Of a stretch of DNA of 64,000 bases, positions 49,674 through 59,146 are shown in pieces. Positions within the stretch are counted from its first letter, which is position 1. Each line of letters opens with the position of its first letter. This stretch comes from Bacteroidia bacterium (GTDB lineage Bacteria; Bacteroidota; Bacteroidia; NS11-12g; UBA955), in contig JALOAG010000005.1 of NCBI GenBank assembly GCA_023228875.1, positions 124,001 through 188,000 of the forward strand. The letters run 5' to 3'. Position numbers and translations under genes: made by a program. The notes beneath the pieces were generated by a model. The model was not told where the DNA came from and did no database searches. It saw only the letters and a list, made by a program, of their open reading frames with translations.

Positions 49674-51191
49674 ATGAAAAAATACCTTGTTAGTTTAGCC
49701 ATCTTACTTACAGGACTAAGCGCTTGTGCACAAAATAAAAACAATAAAAGTGATTATCCTCCGGCAAAAGACGGATATGCAATATCGATTAAAATTAAAG
49801 GGTTACAGCAAGGAAGTCAATTAATATTGGCAAATTATTTAGGTGATAAACCTTATGCTCGTGATACTGCATTTGTTGATAACAACGGGGTGGCTACATT
49901 TTCTGGCAAAGATCGATTGGAGCGTGGTATTTATATGGTGCTCTTGCCCGGTATGTCATATTTTGAAATTTTGGCAACTGATAATAATTATTTCACAATT
50001 GAAACCGATACAACCAAAGAAGATTACTATCAGGATATGAAAGTGTTGAATTCCCCTGAAAATACTCGATTTGTAGCCTATAATTTATTTTTGAGTAAGA
50101 AAGGAATTGAAAGAAGTAAAGCTACAGATGATAAAGCCAAACGTGTGATTGACACTGAAGTTAATGAGTTTAAACAAAAACAAATATCAGAATTCCCTAA
50201 TGATTTGTTAACCCATGTACTTTTAATGATGGAACAACCAAAAGTGCCGGATGCCCCTGCCGGATTAAGCCCTGAGGATGCTAAACAATGGCAGTATAAT
50301 TATTATGTTGCGCACTATTGGGATAATGTTAATTTTAAAGAAGAAGGATTAACCAGAACTCCAGGAGCCATTTTTCAAAACATAATTGATAGATATTTTG
50401 ATAAAGTGATTAGCCAAGACCCGGATTCATTAATCAAACATATTGACCTTGTTGAAAGGAAAATTGACGGGAATAAAGAGTTAGAAAGATTCTATATATG
50501 GTATTTAACTCGTAAATACGAAACCAGTAAAGTGATGTGTCATGATGCAGTCTTTGCACACATGGCTAAGAGTTTTTACTGTACCGGCAAAGCATTCTGG
50601 GCAGATAGTACATTGATTGCCAAAATTTGCGAAAAAGCTGAAAAGATTGGCTACACTACATGTAAAACCAAAGTGCCTGATTTAAGATGTGCTGATATCA
50701 ACGATCAATACCATCATTTGTATCAAGAGAAAGGACGTTACACTATATTGATTTTCTGGGATCCCACTTGTGGACATTGTAAAAAAGTGCTTCCTAAGGT
50801 AGAAGATTTAAAAATGAGAATGAAAGATACCATTTCGGTTTATGCCGTAGCAACCGAAGGTAAATATGATGAATGGGTAAAATACACCCACGAACACCCT
50901 GAATTGATGCAAATTTTTACGAATGTATGCAAAACAGACAGGTATTTCCCATGGCCCATAAACAGACAGAACTACGACATACAAGCGAATCCGACAATCT
51001 TCTTATTAGACACAGAGAAAAAGGTCATCGCTAAGAAAATTGACGAAGACAGATTGGAAGAGTTTATTATCTACATGATGGGTGAAGATAATCTATTACC
51101 GAAAGAGGTTGTAAATGCAAGGATTAAAGATTTCCAAGCTAAGCATCCTGAACCTAAGGAAGAACCGGTTCAGAACCATGAAAATGAGTAA
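49674..51191 (+). CDS. TlpA-type thioredoxin-fold lipoprotein
   Basis: A 505-residue lipoprotein with signal sequence KKYLVSLAILLTGLSACAQ and a lipobox cysteine. After an N-terminal DUF4369-like domain (residues ~30-140; ISIKIKGLQQGSQLILANYLGD) and a helical middle region resembling DUF5106, there is a thioredoxin domain with DPTCGHCKKVLPKV near residue 365, giving a CGHC active site. It would reduce disulfides or maintain periplasmic thiols. The C-terminal tail is acidic. It is transcribed alone. Confidence 0.87.
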   Translation: MKKYLVSLAILLTGLSACAQNKNNKSDYPPAKDGYAISIKIKGLQQGSQLILANYLGDKPYARDTAFVDNNGVATFSGKDRLERGIYMVLLPGMSYFEILATDNNYFTIETDTTKEDYYQDMKVLNSPENTRFVAYNLFLSKKGIERSKATDDKAKRVIDTEVNEFKQKQISEFPNDLLTHVLLMMEQPKVPDAPAGLSPEDAKQWQYNYYVAHYWDNVNFKEEGLTRTPGAIFQNIIDRYFDKVISQDPDSLIKHIDLVERKIDGNKELERFYIWYLTRKYETSKVMCHDAVFAHMAKSFYCTGKAFWADSTLIAKICEKAEKIGYTTCKTKVPDLRCADINDQYHHLYQEKGRYTILIFWDPTCGHCKKVLPKVEDLKMRMKDTISVYAVATEGKYDEWVKYTHEHPELMQIFTNVCKTDRYFPWPINRQNYDIQANPTIFLLDTEKKVIAKKIDEDRLEEFIIYMMGEDNLLPKEVVNARIKDFQAKHPEPKEEPVQNHENE

Positions 51192-51243
51192 CAAGAGTAT
51201 GTGAGAATTGATGGCTCTGGATTCGCAGTTAGCTTCGTATTAA

Positions 51244-51876
51244 TTAAAAAAGTTCTTTTCTGCCGGCAAAACTACAAATAGGGCAGGAGTGTGGATTATG
51301 CCCACGAGCCGAACAAAATTTTCTGCCAAAATATATTATTTGTAAATGAACTTTGTTCCATAGCGTAGATGGAATTAGCCTTTTTAAGTCCTTTTCGGTT
51401 CTGACAACAGATGAGCCGTTACTCAACCCCCATCTCCATGCAAGTCGATGTATGTGCGTGTCAACTGGAAAAGAAGGCACTCCAAAAGATTGAGCCATAA
51501 TTACAGAAGCTGTTTTGTGTCCAACTCCGGGCAGTTCTTCTAACTGTTCAATTTGATTTGGAACTTGTCCGTGATATTTTTCAATTAAAATATGACTCAG
51601 TTCATAGATTGCTTTTGATTTAGCCGGAGAAAGACCGCATGGTTTAATGATTTCTCTAATTTCTTCAACTGAAAGAGTACTCATAGCATACGGATTATCT
51701 GCTAGTGAAAATAGGATTGGTGTAATTTTATTTACTCTTTCATCAGTACATTGTGCTGACAATAACACAGCAATTAATAATGTGAATGAGTCTTTGTGAG
51801 TGAGAGGAATAGGAGGATTGGGGAAAAACTCATCCAATGTTTTTAATATGCGTTCTACCTTTTCTGCTTTTGTCAT
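51244..51876 (-). CDS. nth: endonuclease III
   Basis: Nth removes oxidised pyrimidines and nicks the abasic site in base excision repair. The 210-residue protein has the helix-hairpin-helix ELPGVGHKTASVIMAQSFGVPSFPVDTHIHRLA, with the catalytic Lys in GHKTAS and Asp in VDTHIHR. The C-terminal iron-sulfur loop is KFCSARGHNPHSCPICSF, with three cysteines and none in the short tail beyond them, so the fourth cluster ligand of E. coli Nth is not seen. The lplA stop is three bases upstream, and the gene is the last of the dnaA-ppx-lplA-nth cluster. Confidence 0.93.
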   Translation of the reverse strand: MTKAEKVERILKTLDEFFPNPPIPLTHKDSFTLLIAVLLSAQCTDERVNKITPILFSLADNPYAMSTLSVEEIREIIKPCGLSPAKSKAIYELSHILIEKYHGQVPNQIEQLEELPGVGHKTASVIMAQSFGVPSFPVDTHIHRLAWRWGLSNGSSVVRTEKDLKRLIPSTLWNKVHLQIIYFGRKFCSARGHNPHSCPICSFAGRKELF

Positions 51877-51879
51877 AAG

Positions 51880-52857
51880 TTAAAAGAAATTAAAAGTTAG
51901 ATCAGCGTAACCCATACTAATGTCTTTAGTTACATGTTTTATAATGCTATCAATTACTTTGGGAAAATGCCGCTTTCCAACTAATATTGAAGATAATTGA
52001 GTAAATAAATCAGAATCGGGATGCATAATTTCTGCTTTTGTAATGCGTGACTCTCTCTCAACTTCAAGCAGAATAGAGCCGGACTTGTTGTGATATTCGA
52101 AATTTGAATGGAAAGAATATGCCGGTGAATAACCATAATTCCATTCATCTTTTTCAAATTTAGTTACTGTAATTGCTTCAATTAGGTCGGTTTCTTCACA
52201 TGTAAATCCTCTAATATCAGTAATGTTAAAGTGTTTAATTAGATGTTGTTCCAGTCCTTGACGGAATTCGGTTAATCCCATGTCCCTCAATAGTAGTTCT
52301 CTAATATTGACAACTTTACTCCTTACTGATTGTACTGCTTTGTCAGTGTATTTGTCAGGGGATGTTTGGATAGCCTTACCGAGATTACGTAAATTGGAAT
52401 CAAACAAAAGTGTTCCGTGATGCAGAATTAGTTTTTCCTTACGAAAATGATGTTCCGCATTGCCACTGATTTTTAGGTTGTTTACAATAATATCATTTCT
52501 CCCACTTGGTACTGCATTTACACCGAGCGATTGTAGATATTCAATAACGGGGTCAATAAATCTTCGGAAATCAATGATATTGGTTTCACTGATTATGGGT
52601 AACCCTATAGTGAAGTTTAAATTTCCTGCATCGTGAAATACCGTTCCTCCACCGGAGATTCTGCGTGCAACTTTAATGTGGTTGTCAATAACATATTTGA
52701 AATTTATTTCAGCTAATGCGTTCTGATGTTTACCTACAACGACTGTATTTTCATTTTGCCACAACATAACAAAGCCTTCGGGGAAATTGTTCAGTAGAAA
52801 TTCCTCCGCTGCTAAGTTAAAAAATGGATTTGTATATGGATTATAGAAAAGAATCAC
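51880..52857 (-). CDS. lplA: lipoate-protein ligase A
   Basis: LplA activates free lipoate with ATP and attaches it to lysines of E2 and H proteins. The 325-residue product has MLWQNENTVVVGKHQNALAEIN, the conserved RRISGGGTVFHDAGNLNFT, ISGNAEHHFRKEKLILHHGTLLFDSNL and an extra C-terminal domain. KYTDKAVQSVRSKV carries the substrate-binding lysine region. Its likely acceptors include GcvH at 1.6 kb. It overlaps the ppx stop by four bases. Confidence 0.9.
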   Translation of the reverse strand: MILFYNPYTNPFFNLAAEEFLLNNFPEGFVMLWQNENTVVVGKHQNALAEINFKYVIDNHIKVARRISGGGTVFHDAGNLNFTIGLPIISETNIIDFRRFIDPVIEYLQSLGVNAVPSGRNDIIVNNLKISGNAEHHFRKEKLILHHGTLLFDSNLRNLGKAIQTSPDKYTDKAVQSVRSKVVNIRELLLRDMGLTEFRQGLEQHLIKHFNITDIRGFTCEETDLIEAITVTKFEKDEWNYGYSPAYSFHSNFEYHNKSGSILLEVERESRITKAEIMHPDSDLFTQLSSILVGKRHFPKVIDSIIKHVTKDISMGYADLTFNFF

Positions 52858-53768
52858 TTGGGTAAGGTGTTCAATTTATGTGATTTCTTATTGTGTAAAA
52901 ATGTAGCCCACATGTCCTGCACAATGCCGTCTTTTAGACCAAAGTCAGGGGCAATGATTTGGTTGGATTTAACAATTTGAAGAATTTTGATATAAATATC
53001 TCCGGCAAAATCAATTACTTCTGCTCTGTCAGGATTGAGTTGAAGTTTATAAACTCTTTCCTCTTGACTATACTTATGAATCTTGTTATTAATGTTTTTG
53101 AGTTTTCTTAAAGACATAAAAGAGCCTTCTTTCACACCCGCTAATTCATATAATTTAGTCATACTTCCACCGGTACCAATTGATTTGACACGTCCCATTT
53201 TAGCAAAATAGTTGTTTGCCCATTCTTCAAGTTCGTCCCAAGCCTTTTGTTTTACCTTGCCCTCTCTCATTCTGACAGCGCCAATATTAAAACTTTTAGT
53301 AACAATGACTTCTCTATTGTGCAAATGCGAAATCTCAGTACTTCCACCGCCTACATCGATATGGATATAATCGGATTTTTTTTCTAAAAGGTGTAAGAAG
53401 GATTTAATAATTAATTGAGATTCTTGCACCCCGGAAATGATTTCAATTTTAAGCTCGGTCTCTTCTTTAATCTTTGCAATTATTTGTTCTGCATTTTCCG
53501 CATCTCTCATAGCACTTGTAGCACAAGCACGATAATAATCAACATTGTAAACATCCATTAAAAGCCCAAATGCTTTAATAGACTTTGTCAGCAATTCAGC
53601 TTTCTTTTTACTTATTTCTTTAGTTTTAAAAACGTCATCACCTAATCTCAGCGGTAGGCGAGAAAACTCTATTTTTTTTAATTTGCTAAAAGGATTATTA
53701 AGTTCAAGCGGTCTTACAATCAGGAATTTTACTCCATTAGAACCAATATCGATAGCTGCAAGTTTCAC
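52854..53768 (-). CDS. Ppx/GppA family exopolyphosphatase
   Basis: A 304-residue member of the Ppx/GppA phosphatase family in the ASKHA ATPase superfamily. The first phosphate loop is AAIDIGSNGVKFLIV, and the second is YIHIDVGGGSTEISH. YYRACATSAMRDAENAEQII is a conserved family block. The product would hydrolyse polyphosphate or pppGpp; short forms like this cannot be assigned by reading alone. It follows dnaA by 22 bases and overlaps lplA. Confidence 0.88.
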   Translation of the reverse strand: MKLAAIDIGSNGVKFLIVRPLELNNPFSKLKKIEFSRLPLRLGDDVFKTKEISKKKAELLTKSIKAFGLLMDVYNVDYYRACATSAMRDAENAEQIIAKIKEETELKIEIISGVQESQLIIKSFLHLLEKKSDYIHIDVGGGSTEISHLHNREVIVTKSFNIGAVRMREGKVKQKAWDELEEWANNYFAKMGRVKSIGTGGSMTKLYELAGVKEGSFMSLRKLKNINNKIHKYSQEERVYKLQLNPDRAEVIDFAGDIYIKILQIVKSNQIIAPDFGLKDGIVQDMWATFLHNKKSHKLNTLPK

Positions 53769-53790
53769 AAGCTATTTGACTTTAGTCACA

Positions 53791-55233
53791 TCAAAAAGTA
53801 TTGATTTTGATTCTCTTCTGGAGTTCATCAACATCATATCTGAATTTCTTGTCGGTGTCCATAAGGTCGTTCACAGTTTGACAAGCGTGAATTACAGTTG
53901 AATGGTCTCTTCCGCCAAAATGAGAGCCAATATTCTTGAGTGAAGCTTTTGTAAAATCCTTTGCAAAGTACATTGCAATCTGTCTGGCTTGCACAATTTC
54001 GCGCTTTCTTGTTTTGGATTTTACTGTGTCAACTTCAATATTATAATATTCACAAACGACTTTTTGGATAAAGTCAATAGATATTTCCCTGCTCGTATTC
54101 TTCACTAAATTCTTCATTACTTGCTTAGTTAAATCAAGATCAATTTTCTTTCTGTTAAGAGATGATTGCGCCATTAAAGAAATCAAGGCACCTTCAAGTT
54201 CTCTTACATTATTATCAAGATTGTGAGCAATATATTCAATTACTTCCTCATTCAGCGTAATACCTTCATTGTATATTTTATTTTCAAGAATAGCAATGCG
54301 CGTTTCGAAGTCAGGAGTGTCAATGTCTGCACTTAAACCCCACTTAAATCTACTTAATAACCTTTCGTCAACGTCTTTAATATCTTTAGGTGGTCTATCA
54401 GAAGTTAAAATAATTTGTTTGCCGTTTTGGTGGAGGTGGTTGAAGATTTGAAAGAAAATTTCTTGGGTTTTTTCCTTTTTGGCTAATTCATGTACATCAT
54501 CAACAATTAACACATCTATCTGTTGGTAAAAATTAATGAAATCGTTGTTTGTATTGTTTTTACAAGCATCTATATATTGATTAGTGAATTTCCCAGTTTG
54601 AATATAGAGTACCACCTTGTTTTTATGGTTCAATTTTATTTGATTTCCAATTGCTTGCACAAGGTGTGTTTTTCCAAGCCCGGTGCCGCCAAAAATCATG
54701 AGAGGATTAAAAGCAGTCTCTCCAGGTTGTTGAGCGATTGAAAAACCTGCGGAGCGTGCAAGACGATTACATTCACCTTCTATAAAGTTGTCGAAGTTGT
54801 AACGATTTTGAAGCTGGCTATTAATATTAAGGCGTTTAATGCCCGGAATGACAAAAGGATTTTTAATTTCGGCAATAGCATCAAGGGGCATGTTAACTTC
54901 ATTGCCTGTGTTTTTATTGTGTTTTGAAGTAGGTAAGTTAATGGTATAGGGAGCTTTGTTTGTGCTAGAGTTCTCAACAATAATGTTGTATTCTAATTTT
55001 GCGCCAGGACCTAAAACCTTACGCAAGGTTTTTTGTAAAATATCCACGTAGTTTTCTTCAATCCATTCGTAAAAAAACTGGCTGGGTACCTGTATAGTTA
55101 ATATTTTGTTTTCTAGTTTTAATGGAGCCATAGGCTCAAACCAAGTCTTGAAACTTTGTGCATTCAGATTATCTCTGAATATTTTTAAGCACTTATTCCA
55201 TACTCCTTCGTGATTTAGTTGTTCTTCTATCAT
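53791..55233 (-). CDS. dnaA: chromosomal replication initiator protein DnaA
   Basis: DnaA opens oriC and loads the replicative helicase. The 480-residue product has the N-terminal domain I (WNKCLKIFRDNLNAQSFKTWFEPM), a variable linker, the AAA+ domain with Walker A GGTGLGKTHLVQAIG and Walker B DVLIVDDVHEL, and a C-terminal DNA-binding domain ending GRDHSTVIHACQTVNDLM, the conserved box-reading motif. It heads the minus-strand cluster dnaA-ppx-lplA-nth. I see no DnaA boxes in the 224 bases upstream. Confidence 0.97.
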   Translation of the reverse strand: MIEEQLNHEGVWNKCLKIFRDNLNAQSFKTWFEPMAPLKLENKILTIQVPSQFFYEWIEENYVDILQKTLRKVLGPGAKLEYNIIVENSSTNKAPYTINLPTSKHNKNTGNEVNMPLDAIAEIKNPFVIPGIKRLNINSQLQNRYNFDNFIEGECNRLARSAGFSIAQQPGETAFNPLMIFGGTGLGKTHLVQAIGNQIKLNHKNKVVLYIQTGKFTNQYIDACKNNTNNDFINFYQQIDVLIVDDVHELAKKEKTQEIFFQIFNHLHQNGKQIILTSDRPPKDIKDVDERLLSRFKWGLSADIDTPDFETRIAILENKIYNEGITLNEEVIEYIAHNLDNNVRELEGALISLMAQSSLNRKKIDLDLTKQVMKNLVKNTSREISIDFIQKVVCEYYNIEVDTVKSKTRKREIVQARQIAMYFAKDFTKASLKNIGSHFGGRDHSTVIHACQTVNDLMDTDKKFRYDVDELQKRIKINTF

Positions 55234-55457
55234 ATTTCTATTTCTCCTTTTCTTGTTTTTCCTTGATGTATAACGTTCTCGCTCTGTGGTGAGCCGCCCC
55301 TCATTGAGGTTGCTAAATTGTCAATAATTTTAATGCAAACAAAAAAAATATGACTTGTATTTTACTATTCTTTTTTGCATAGCAATACTCCCTATTTCGT
55401 TATTATACATTAAAGAACTAACAATTGTTAATTGTTGTGGGGGCTAAACTAACATAA
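55234..55457. other. gap between dnaA and the mutase gene
   Basis: AT-rich, with a GC-rich block (gagccgcccctcat) at 55290-55303. No DnaA-box cluster (TTATCCACA type) and no gene are visible. It must hold the dnaA promoter, but no TAnnTTTG match was found. Confidence 0.45.
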
Positions 55458-57002
55458 TTATCCTTTATATTCACCAAATATTTTTCTTAAACTATCTGAG
55501 ATTTCTCCTAATGTGGCTAAACCTTCAACTGCATTTAAAATATATGGCATTAAGTTGCGATTTTCTTTTGCAGCATTTTCTATATCAGTCAATAACATTT
55601 CAACCTGTTTGTTGTCTCTGTTATTTTTGAGGCTGATTAATTTTTCTATCTGACTTTGTCTAATGCTGTCATCAATTTTAAGAATTGATTCAGATTGTGC
55701 TTCTTCTTCAATGAAACTATTCACTCCAACAATAATCCTTTCACCTGATTCAATTGATTTTTGGTATTTGTATGCGCTATTTGCAATTTCTTGTTGCATA
55801 AATCCTTGCTCAATAGCAGAGACTGCACCTCCCATACTGTCTATTGTGCGGAGCAATTTGGAAACTTCGGCTTCCATTTTGTCGGTTAAGTATTCAATAT
55901 AATATGAACCGCCAAGTGGGTCATCTGTAAGCGCAGCACCGCTCTCATGTGCTATAATCTGTTGCGTACGTAGAGCAAGTGAAGCAGCTTTTTCTGTTGG
56001 TAACGAAAGTGCCTCGTCATATCCATTGGTGTGGAGTGACTGAGTTCCGCCACAAACTGCGCTCATCGCTTGTATTGCAACACGGATAATGTTATTTTCG
56101 GGTTGTTGAGCTGTAAGGGTGGAACCTCCGGTTTGGGTGTGAAAACGTAACATCATGGCATGTGGGTCTTTCGCTCCCATGTCTTTCATGATTTTTGCCC
56201 ACATTCTTCTTGCAGTACGAAATTTTGCAACTTCTTGAAAAAAGTCATTATGGGCATTAAAAAAGAAGGAGAGTCGCTTACCAAATACATCTATATCTAA
56301 CCCTTTTTCAATTGCAGCTTTAACATACGCCTTTCCATTGGCTAATGTAAATGCCAGCTCTTGAACTGCAGTAGAGCCCGCTTCTCTGATATGGTATCCT
56401 GATATTGAGATTGTGTTCCATTTTGGTACTTCTTGACTACAATATTCAAAAATGTCGGTAATGAGCTTCATTGACGGCTTGGGCGGATAAATATAAGTAC
56501 CGCGTGCTACATATTCTTTGAGTATATCATTTTGAATAGTACCTGAAATATTCTTAAGATTGGCTCCTTGTTGTTTTGCCAATGCGATATACATTGCTAA
56601 CAAAGAAGAAGCTGTTGCGTTGATGGTCATAGACGTGGTAATGTCTTCTAATTTTATACCATCAAATAACACTTGCATATCTTTTAAAGAGTCAATAGCA
56701 ACGCCTACTTTACCCACTTCGCCCATACTCATTTCATGGTCTGAGTCATATCCGATTTGAGTGGGTAGGTCAAAAGCGACCGATAAACCGGTTGTCCCTT
56801 TATTTAATAGGTAGTGGTATCGCTTGTTTGATTCTTCAGCAGTGCTAAACCCAGCATACTGGCGCATTGTCCAAAGTTTGCCTCTGTATTGAGCTTTTCT
56901 TATACCGCGCGTGTAAGGAAATTCGCCTGATGATTCTGCGCCTCCTTCGTACTCAGTTTTAATTTCTATACCGGAGTCGTTAATAATCGTTTTAGCAGAC
57001 AT
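55458..57002 (-). CDS. methylmalonyl-CoA mutase family protein, catalytic domain
   Basis: A 514-residue acyl-CoA mutase large subunit lacking the B12-binding domain, which would be a separate protein. The conserved blocks are TRGIRKAQYRGKLWTMRQYAGFSTAEESNKRYHYLL, LSVAFDLPTQIGYDSDH, ISISGYHIREAG and MLRFHTQTGGSTLTAQQPENN, then SLHTNGYDEALSLPTEKAA. These fit mutases acting on methylmalonyl-CoA or isobutyryl-CoA; the substrate is not settled here. It would link propionate or branched-chain metabolism to succinyl-CoA. It follows the small membrane protein by 10 bases. Confidence 0.9.
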   Translation of the reverse strand: MSAKTIINDSGIEIKTEYEGGAESSGEFPYTRGIRKAQYRGKLWTMRQYAGFSTAEESNKRYHYLLNKGTTGLSVAFDLPTQIGYDSDHEMSMGEVGKVGVAIDSLKDMQVLFDGIKLEDITTSMTINATASSLLAMYIALAKQQGANLKNISGTIQNDILKEYVARGTYIYPPKPSMKLITDIFEYCSQEVPKWNTISISGYHIREAGSTAVQELAFTLANGKAYVKAAIEKGLDIDVFGKRLSFFFNAHNDFFQEVAKFRTARRMWAKIMKDMGAKDPHAMMLRFHTQTGGSTLTAQQPENNIIRVAIQAMSAVCGGTQSLHTNGYDEALSLPTEKAASLALRTQQIIAHESGAALTDDPLGGSYYIEYLTDKMEAEVSKLLRTIDSMGGAVSAIEQGFMQQEIANSAYKYQKSIESGERIIVGVNSFIEEEAQSESILKIDDSIRQSQIEKLISLKNNRDNKQVEMLLTDIENAAKENRNLMPYILNAVEGLATLGEISDSLRKIFGEYKG

Positions 57003-57012
57003 ACAGATGAAC

Positions 57013-57546
57013 TTAAAAATATAGTCTAATTTCTGCTTTTAGAAAGTCAATTGCTTTTTGTGTAGGTTGCAAATTGCTAGCAATCATGGCATCAATCATA
57101 GCTTTACTCAAATCAATTCCACTCGCATCTTTAGGTAGGTGTTGGTATGTATTGATGATAAACTCTAATACTTCTTCCTTCACCAACTTTGTCATTGCCC
57201 ATGCCTGATTAGAAATATAAATCTGTTGGGAAATATTGTGAGAAAACTCTGAGTTGATTGCAATAATTAAAATGTTTTTTAATTCAAGTGCACTCAGTCC
57301 GGGTGAGTTGTATTCTTGTATCAGCGTTGCCGGACTAATTCTTTCCACTAATAATACTAATCGCTCATAGGCTTGTAGTTTAATAGGTGTAAAAGACACG
57401 CTATTGGATTTGCGTATATCTAGTTCTAATCTCTTTTGACTGTCATCAGTTAACTTGCTAATTAATAAATAAGTTATTACTGCTACTACGACCGAAGGTA
57501 ATACAAACTTAATGATTTCAAGCAAGATGAGTAAAACTGATTCCAT
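57013..57546 (-). CDS. hypothetical membrane protein beside the mutase
   Basis: A 177-residue protein with one N-terminal membrane segment (LLILLEIIKFVLPSVVVAVITYLLI) and a soluble helical domain that contains SFTPIKLQAYERLVLLVERI and SHNISQQIYISNQAW. I recall such proteins beside the mutase in other Bacteroidota, but no function is known. A -7-like TATCTTCG lies at 57573-57580 on the minus strand, 27 bases before the ATG. Confidence 0.65.
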   Translation of the reverse strand: MESVLLILLEIIKFVLPSVVVAVITYLLISKLTDDSQKRLELDIRKSNSVSFTPIKLQAYERLVLLVERISPATLIQEYNSPGLSALELKNILIIAINSEFSHNISQQIYISNQAWAMTKLVKEEVLEFIINTYQHLPKDASGIDLSKAMIDAMIASNLQPTQKAIDFLKAEIRLYF

Positions 57547-57792
57547 TTATTCTGATAATAATTTAAGGTGGGCGAAGATAAAGTCTGAATTCTGAATTAA
57601 CAAAAGAAGATTGAAAAAACACTTTTACATATCTATTGCTTGACTAAATGTTGATTTAATCTGATGTATATAACTTTTATTTGGTGAAAACAGGTACATT
57701 ATATTGCATTATATATCTTGTAAATTACTGAAAATGAGAGCGATTTTGATACTAGCAGAGGTATGCTGTCTTTGAGTAGAAAAATTATCGCA

Positions 57793-57800
57793 TACATTTG
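57793..57800 (+). promoter_or_regulatory. -7 promoter element of the TauE gene
   Basis: TACATTTG matches TAnnTTTG, 20 bases before the ATG at 57821. Confidence 0.55.
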
Positions 57801-57820
57801 CAACAATAGATATTTGTTGC

Positions 57821-58669
57821 ATGGGGGATATGTTTGAAATGATTTTGATTTCCGGTATTGCCGGGTTGGTAGGTGCATTAACGGGTCTTGGAGGAGGTAT
57901 TGTAATTGTACCGGTATTGACACTGGTGTTTGGTGTTCCGATGAAATATGCAGTAGCCACTTCTTTGATTGCAGTTATTGGAACATCTAGTGGAGCCGCG
58001 GCAACTTATGTAAAAGAGGGTTTTACAAATATTCAGGTTGGAATGTTTTTACAAATTGCAACGTCAATAGGCGCAATCTTAGGGGCTGTAATTATTATTT
58101 GGATGGATGTACCGGTTGATGTTTTGGGGATTGTATTTGGGTTGGTTTTGTTAATCACTGCAATATTGACAGCGAAGAAACAGCCGGATCATCGTGAGAA
58201 TGTAATTGAAGGTTCTTTGACACAGAAGCTGCAACTTTATGGTGCTTTTACTCAAGATGATAAGACTATAAATTATGGTTCAAGGTTTCCGATATTCGGT
58301 TCTTTGATCATGGCACTCGCAGGATTTATTTCCGGTTTGTTAGGTGTTGGAGGAGGAGTGTTCAAGGTGTTAGCAATGGATAATGTTATGAGACTTCCGT
58401 TTAAAGTTTCAACTACTACAAGTAACTTTATGATTGGAGTAACTGCAGTTTCAAGTGCTATTCTTTATTTTGCAAATGGGTATGTAGAACCGCTGCTTGC
58501 TGCCCCTGTTCTAATAGGGATAATATTAGGTGCTTTTGTAGGAGCAAAAATTTTAAAACACATAAACGTGCATTTGTTAAAGCGAATATTTGCTGTTTTG
58601 GTTGCAATTATTGCGCTTTATATGATATATAATGGAATGGTTGGAAATTTTAGTGTAAAGCAATTGTAA
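57821..58669 (+). CDS. TauE/SafE family sulfite exporter-like protein
   Basis: A 282-residue membrane protein of the TauE/SafE family, which moves sulfite, sulfoacetate or related anions. It has two homologous halves: GIAGLVGALTGLGGGIVIVPVLTLVFGV in the first and GFISGLLGVGGGVFKVLAMDNVM in the second, each with a glycine-rich GLGGG or GVGGG turn. Seven or eight hydrophobic segments fit the family. The next gene, a DUF1634 protein, is known to accompany it. The substrate is unknown. Confidence 0.9.
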   Translation: MGDMFEMILISGIAGLVGALTGLGGGIVIVPVLTLVFGVPMKYAVATSLIAVIGTSSGAAATYVKEGFTNIQVGMFLQIATSIGAILGAVIIIWMDVPVDVLGIVFGLVLLITAILTAKKQPDHRENVIEGSLTQKLQLYGAFTQDDKTINYGSRFPIFGSLIMALAGFISGLLGVGGGVFKVLAMDNVMRLPFKVSTTTSNFMIGVTAVSSAILYFANGYVEPLLAAPVLIGIILGAFVGAKILKHINVHLLKRIFAVLVAIIALYMIYNGMVGNFSVKQL

Positions 58670-58674
58670 AAGTG

Positions 58675-59061
58675 ATGATGGAATCAAAAAAAATATCCGG
58701 TAAATCAATTGAAATGCTTATTAGTAAAACACTATCGTGGGGTGTTTGGATGTCATTTTGGATTTCTGTTGTGGGGGTAGTATTACACTTCATTAATACA
58801 GTACAATCAGATAGTTTAAAGTCGATGCAATATTCAGAACCTAGTGGTTTTGACATGATTCGATGGGTTCAAGGATTGATAAATCTGAATGCAAGTGATG
58901 TTGCAATGCTTGGAGTATTATTAATGCTGTCAACGCCTTTGTTAAGGGTTGTTTTACTGCACTTTGCATATCAAAAACAAAAGAACAAACTCTATCAAAT
59001 AATTACCATAGCTGTATTATGCATAATTTTAGTTAGCGTTTTAATTGGAGCAAAAGGATAG
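58675..59061 (+). CDS. DUF1634 membrane protein
   Basis: A 128-residue membrane protein of DUF1634 with three hydrophobic segments, from WGVWMSFWISVVGVVLHFI to ITIAVLCIILVSVLIGAKG. LINLNASDVAMLGVLLMLSTPLLRVVLLHFAYQKQ is the conserved block. Such proteins pair with TauE/SafE transporters and may be a subunit. The ORF has GTG at 58672 and ATGs at 58675 and 58678; the start is uncertain by a codon or two. Confidence 0.82.
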   Translation: MMESKKISGKSIEMLISKTLSWGVWMSFWISVVGVVLHFINTVQSDSLKSMQYSEPSGFDMIRWVQGLINLNASDVAMLGVLLMLSTPLLRVVLLHFAYQKQKNKLYQIITIAVLCIILVSVLIGAKG

Positions 59062-59146
59062 ATGTGAGCTATGATTCTATGCTGTATCATGCTTTACATT
59101 ATAAATATGTGAGTAAGATGTACACTATTCTCAGCCTAAATTATTC

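Noticed and set aside
55234..55457. A possible oriC next to dnaA
   Set aside because: No cluster of TTWTNCACA boxes and no AT-rich unwinding element with repeats. The sequence looks like an ordinary promoter gap.
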